DNA of 64,000 nt, taken from the NCBI RefSeq assembly GCF_005222485.1, contig NZ_CP029078.1, positions 8,247,501 to 8,311,500 on the forward strand, given 5' to 3'. Shown piece by piece: positions 62,470 through 64,000 of this stretch. The number at the start of each line of letters is the position of its first letter. Positions within the stretch are counted from its first letter, which is position 1. The notes beneath the pieces were generated by a model. The model was given only the letters and a program-made list of their open reading frames with translations, did no database searches and had not been told where the DNA came from. Both the position numbers and the translations under genes were made by a program. This stretch comes from Streptomyces griseoviridis (GTDB lineage Bacteria; Actinomycetota; Actinomycetes; Streptomycetales; Streptomycetaceae).

Positions 62470-63066
62470 CGCCCCGGCGCGCAGCCGCCGGTAGTGCGCC
62501 GCGCACTCCGCGTACGACGGCAGCAGCCCGGACCGCTCGGCCTCGGCGAGTGTCGGCGCCCCGGCGTCCTTCTCCGACAGCAGCGGCGTGATCCCGGCCG
62601 GCCACGCGATGCCAAGGCCGGGGTCGAGCGGATGCACGCCGTGCTCGCGGCCCGGCGCGTAGCCGCTCGACGTCAGGTACACCACCGTCGCGTCGTCGGT
62701 GAGCGCGAGGAACGCGTGCCCGAGCCCCTCCGCGAGGAACAGCGCGCGCCGGTCGGTGTCGTCCAGGCGCACCGCGTCCCAGCGGCGGTAGGTGGGGGAG
62801 CCGACCCGCAGGTCGACCACCACGTCGAGGACCGCGCCGCGCATGCACGACACCCACTTGGCCTGGCCGGGCGGCAGGTCGGAGAAGTGCACCCCGCGCA
62901 GCGCGCCGCGCCGGGAGACCGAGCAGTTGGCCTGCGCGAGCGGCAGGTCGTACCCGGTCGCCTCGCGGAACTCGGTGCCCCGGTACCACTCGTGGAAGGT
63001 GCCCCGGGCGTCGGGGAACACCGTCGGCTCCAGGACCCAGGCGTCGGCCACGTCCAGTGCGCGCAT
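62458..63066 (-). CDS. rmlC: dTDP-4-dehydrorhamnose 3,5-epimerase
   Basis: This 202-aa cupin has VLEPTVFPDARGTFHEWYRG, QANCSVSRRGALRGVHFSDLPPGQAKWV with the catalytic His, and LFLAEGLGHAFLALTDDATVVYLTSSGYAPGREHGVHPLDP, all typical of RmlC. It inverts C3 and C5 of the 4-keto sugar between RmlB and RmlD. Unusually it lies on the opposite strand from rmlABD, 4 bp after the partial gene on its strand. The start ATG at 63066 follows GAGGGAAG. Confidence 0.95.
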   Translation of the reverse strand: MRALDVADAWVLEPTVFPDARGTFHEWYRGTEFREATGYDLPLAQANCSVSRRGALRGVHFSDLPPGQAKWVSCMRGAVLDVVVDLRVGSPTYRRWDAVRLDDTDRRALFLAEGLGHAFLALTDDATVVYLTSSGYAPGREHGVHPLDPGLGIAWPAGITPLLSEKDAGAPTLAEAERSGLLPSYAECAAHYRRLRAGASAA

Positions 63067-63070
63067 ACGG

Positions 63071-64000
63071 TCACTTCCCTCGTCCCGTGGCCTTCTCCGG
63101 CGTCCTGCCCAGGAGCGCGGCGAGCGTCCGGCGCAGCCGGCGCGCGGACCGCCGCAGCCCGCCGGGGCGCGGGCGGCGCACCACCTCGACGCCGTGCGCG
63201 CCGGCGCGCAGCCTGAGCGGCAGCGGCTGGAAGCGCGGCACCCCGGCGCCGGGGACCGGGCAGAGCGCGGTCCGCCAGGTGGCACCGGCGAGTCCGGCGG
63301 CGGGCAGCCCGGCATCGAGCAGCGCGCCGTCCGGGGCGGGGGCGAGCGTCGCGGCCACGGTGAGCTGGTCCGCGTCGTCCCGTGCGGCCCCGTCGTGCGG
63401 GGCGTCCCCGCCCCGGCCGTCCCGGGTGAGCCGCAGCAGGACGTCCGTGACGCCGGTGACGTGCAGCGGCAGCGGTGCGCGCAGCCTGCCGGCCGTGACC
63501 TCGGCGGCCTCGGGGGCGAGCGCGTCGAGCCCGAGCCGCTTGCCCGCCCGGTCGACGTCCAGGGCGAGATGCCCGTGCCGGTCCGTCCAGTAGGGCAGCA
63601 CCACCCGGCCCGCCGTCACGGCGGCGCGGGTCGCGGCGCGGGCCTTGCGGGGGCCGGGTCCGATCGGGCACTCCTTGGTCCAGCCGCCCAGCCTGACCCG
63701 CGCGTACAGGTCCCACAGCCCGCCGCGCAGCGGACCGCCGCCCGCCGCCGTGGCGGGGTCGACGTTCGCGGTGGCCCGCAGCACCAGGCGGACCTGCCCG
63801 CTCTCCTCGACCGGCACGATCTCCCGGGTGACCTCGACCGGCTGGAAGTACTGGGCGCCGCTGGAGCGTTCGCGCAGCAGCAGGTCCGCGGTGGCGGTGG
63901 CGAACCGGGCGACGGCGTCGGCGCCGACCCGGGCGACCGCGGCGGGCACGTCCGCGGGCGGGCCGTCCGGCGGGGCGCCCGCGCCGGAGAGGACCAGGGG
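63071..64000 (-). CDS. Probable glycosyltransferase C-terminal region (truncated by window edge)
   Basis: The frame is open from the right edge to its stop at 63071, about 309 residues. The visible part is beta-rich, with LWDLYARVRLGGWTKECPIGP, VVLPYWTDRHGHLALDVDRAG and a basic C-terminus. It recalls the C-terminal accessory domain attached to family 2 glycosyltransferases in Streptomyces cell-surface glycan clusters, but no catalytic domain is in view. It precedes rmlC by 4 bp and so belongs to the rhamnose-glycan locus. The product name is inferred from position. Confidence 0.55.
   Translation of the reverse strand, partial: PLVLSGAGAPPDGPPADVPAAVARVGADAVARFATATADLLLRERSSGAQYFQPVEVTREIVPVEESGQVRLVLRATANVDPATAAGGGPLRGGLWDLYARVRLGGWTKECPIGPGPRKARAATRAAVTAGRVVLPYWTDRHGHLALDVDRAGKRLGLDALAPEAAEVTAGRLRAPLPLHVTGVTDVLLRLTRDGRGGDAPHDGAARDDADQLTVAATLAPAPDGALLDAGLPAAGLAGATWRTALCPVPGAGVPRFQPLPLRLRAGAHGVEVVRRPRPGGLRRSARRLRRTLAALLGRTPEKATGRGK

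Overview
The window is high-GC actinobacterial DNA that reads as Streptomyces chromosome. The evidence is the pervasive GC-rich third codon positions, GTG/TTG starts, a conservon (cvn) operon, a subtilisin-inhibitor (SSI) gene, a SapB-type ram cluster, a CebR box and several leaderless-looking promoters. No tRNA, rRNA, integrase, transposase or CRISPR array was seen. The content looks like accessory or arm-proximal chromosome: secreted enzymes, signalling genes and specialised metabolism.

Layout. (1) 1-4222: end of a conservon, cvnA (cut by the edge), cvnB, cvnC, cvnD and a P450 that lacks the ExxR motif (CYP157-like). It faces a class I terpene synthase across a strong hairpin. (2) 4576-9406: DUF4235 protein, cation-efflux protein, F420-type nitroreductase, a CYP105-like P450 with its ferredoxin, and an ankyrin protein. 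(3) 9528-15885: a tightly coupled minus-strand operon of GH114 polygalactosaminidase, ABC sugar importer, PfkB kinase and GH4 alpha-galactosidase. It is probably for an alpha-galactosamine/galactose polymer. (4) 16144-26189: aldo/keto reductase, a sigma-like/zinc-finger/TM/ricin-lectin protein, an SLC13/ArsB permease, a DUF4232 lipoprotein, then a Ser/Thr kinase, an ECF sigma factor and a PAS-GAF-PP2C-ATPase protein packed together. (5) 26445-32471: secreted GH2 beta-galactosidase and secreted GH9 cellulase (with a perfect CebR operator), separated by a 93-bp minisatellite. (6) 32660-36780: MarR regulator with divergent NmrA-like and alpha/beta-hydrolase genes, a secreted endonuclease/phosphatase-fold protein, and an RHH/Fic-like toxin-antitoxin pair. 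(7) 37193-43839: a second paralogue of the sigma-like lectin protein, a 2-hydroxyacid oxidase/dehydrogenase pair, an SSI inhibitor with Lys at P1, a STAS protein and a Ppx/GppA phosphatase. (8) 43986-48261: a DHA2 drug exporter with two palindromic operators, a 1.3-kb gene-free stretch with tandem repeats, and an S1E protease. (9) 48459-58314: a PP2C sensor phosphatase, then the ram (SapB) cluster: ramR facing ramC-ramS-ramA-ramB, including a 36-aa ramS precursor. (10) 58769-64000: dTDP-L-rhamnose genes rmlA, rmlB, rmlD, a methyltransferase, rmlC, and a partial gene at the edge.

Themes. Much of the window can be tied to the cell surface and aerial growth: SapB, rhamnose glycans, conservon signalling, and carbohydrate-sensing membrane sigma-like proteins. 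The rest is mostly polymer scavenging: cellulose, beta-galactosides and alpha-galactosamine polymers. The points most worth a second look are the two sigma-like/lectin fusion proteins (one with an apparent poly-C frame slip at its start), the GH114-GH4 operon, the CYP157-like P450 beside a terpene synthase, the ram cluster abutting rhamnose genes, and the minisatellites.
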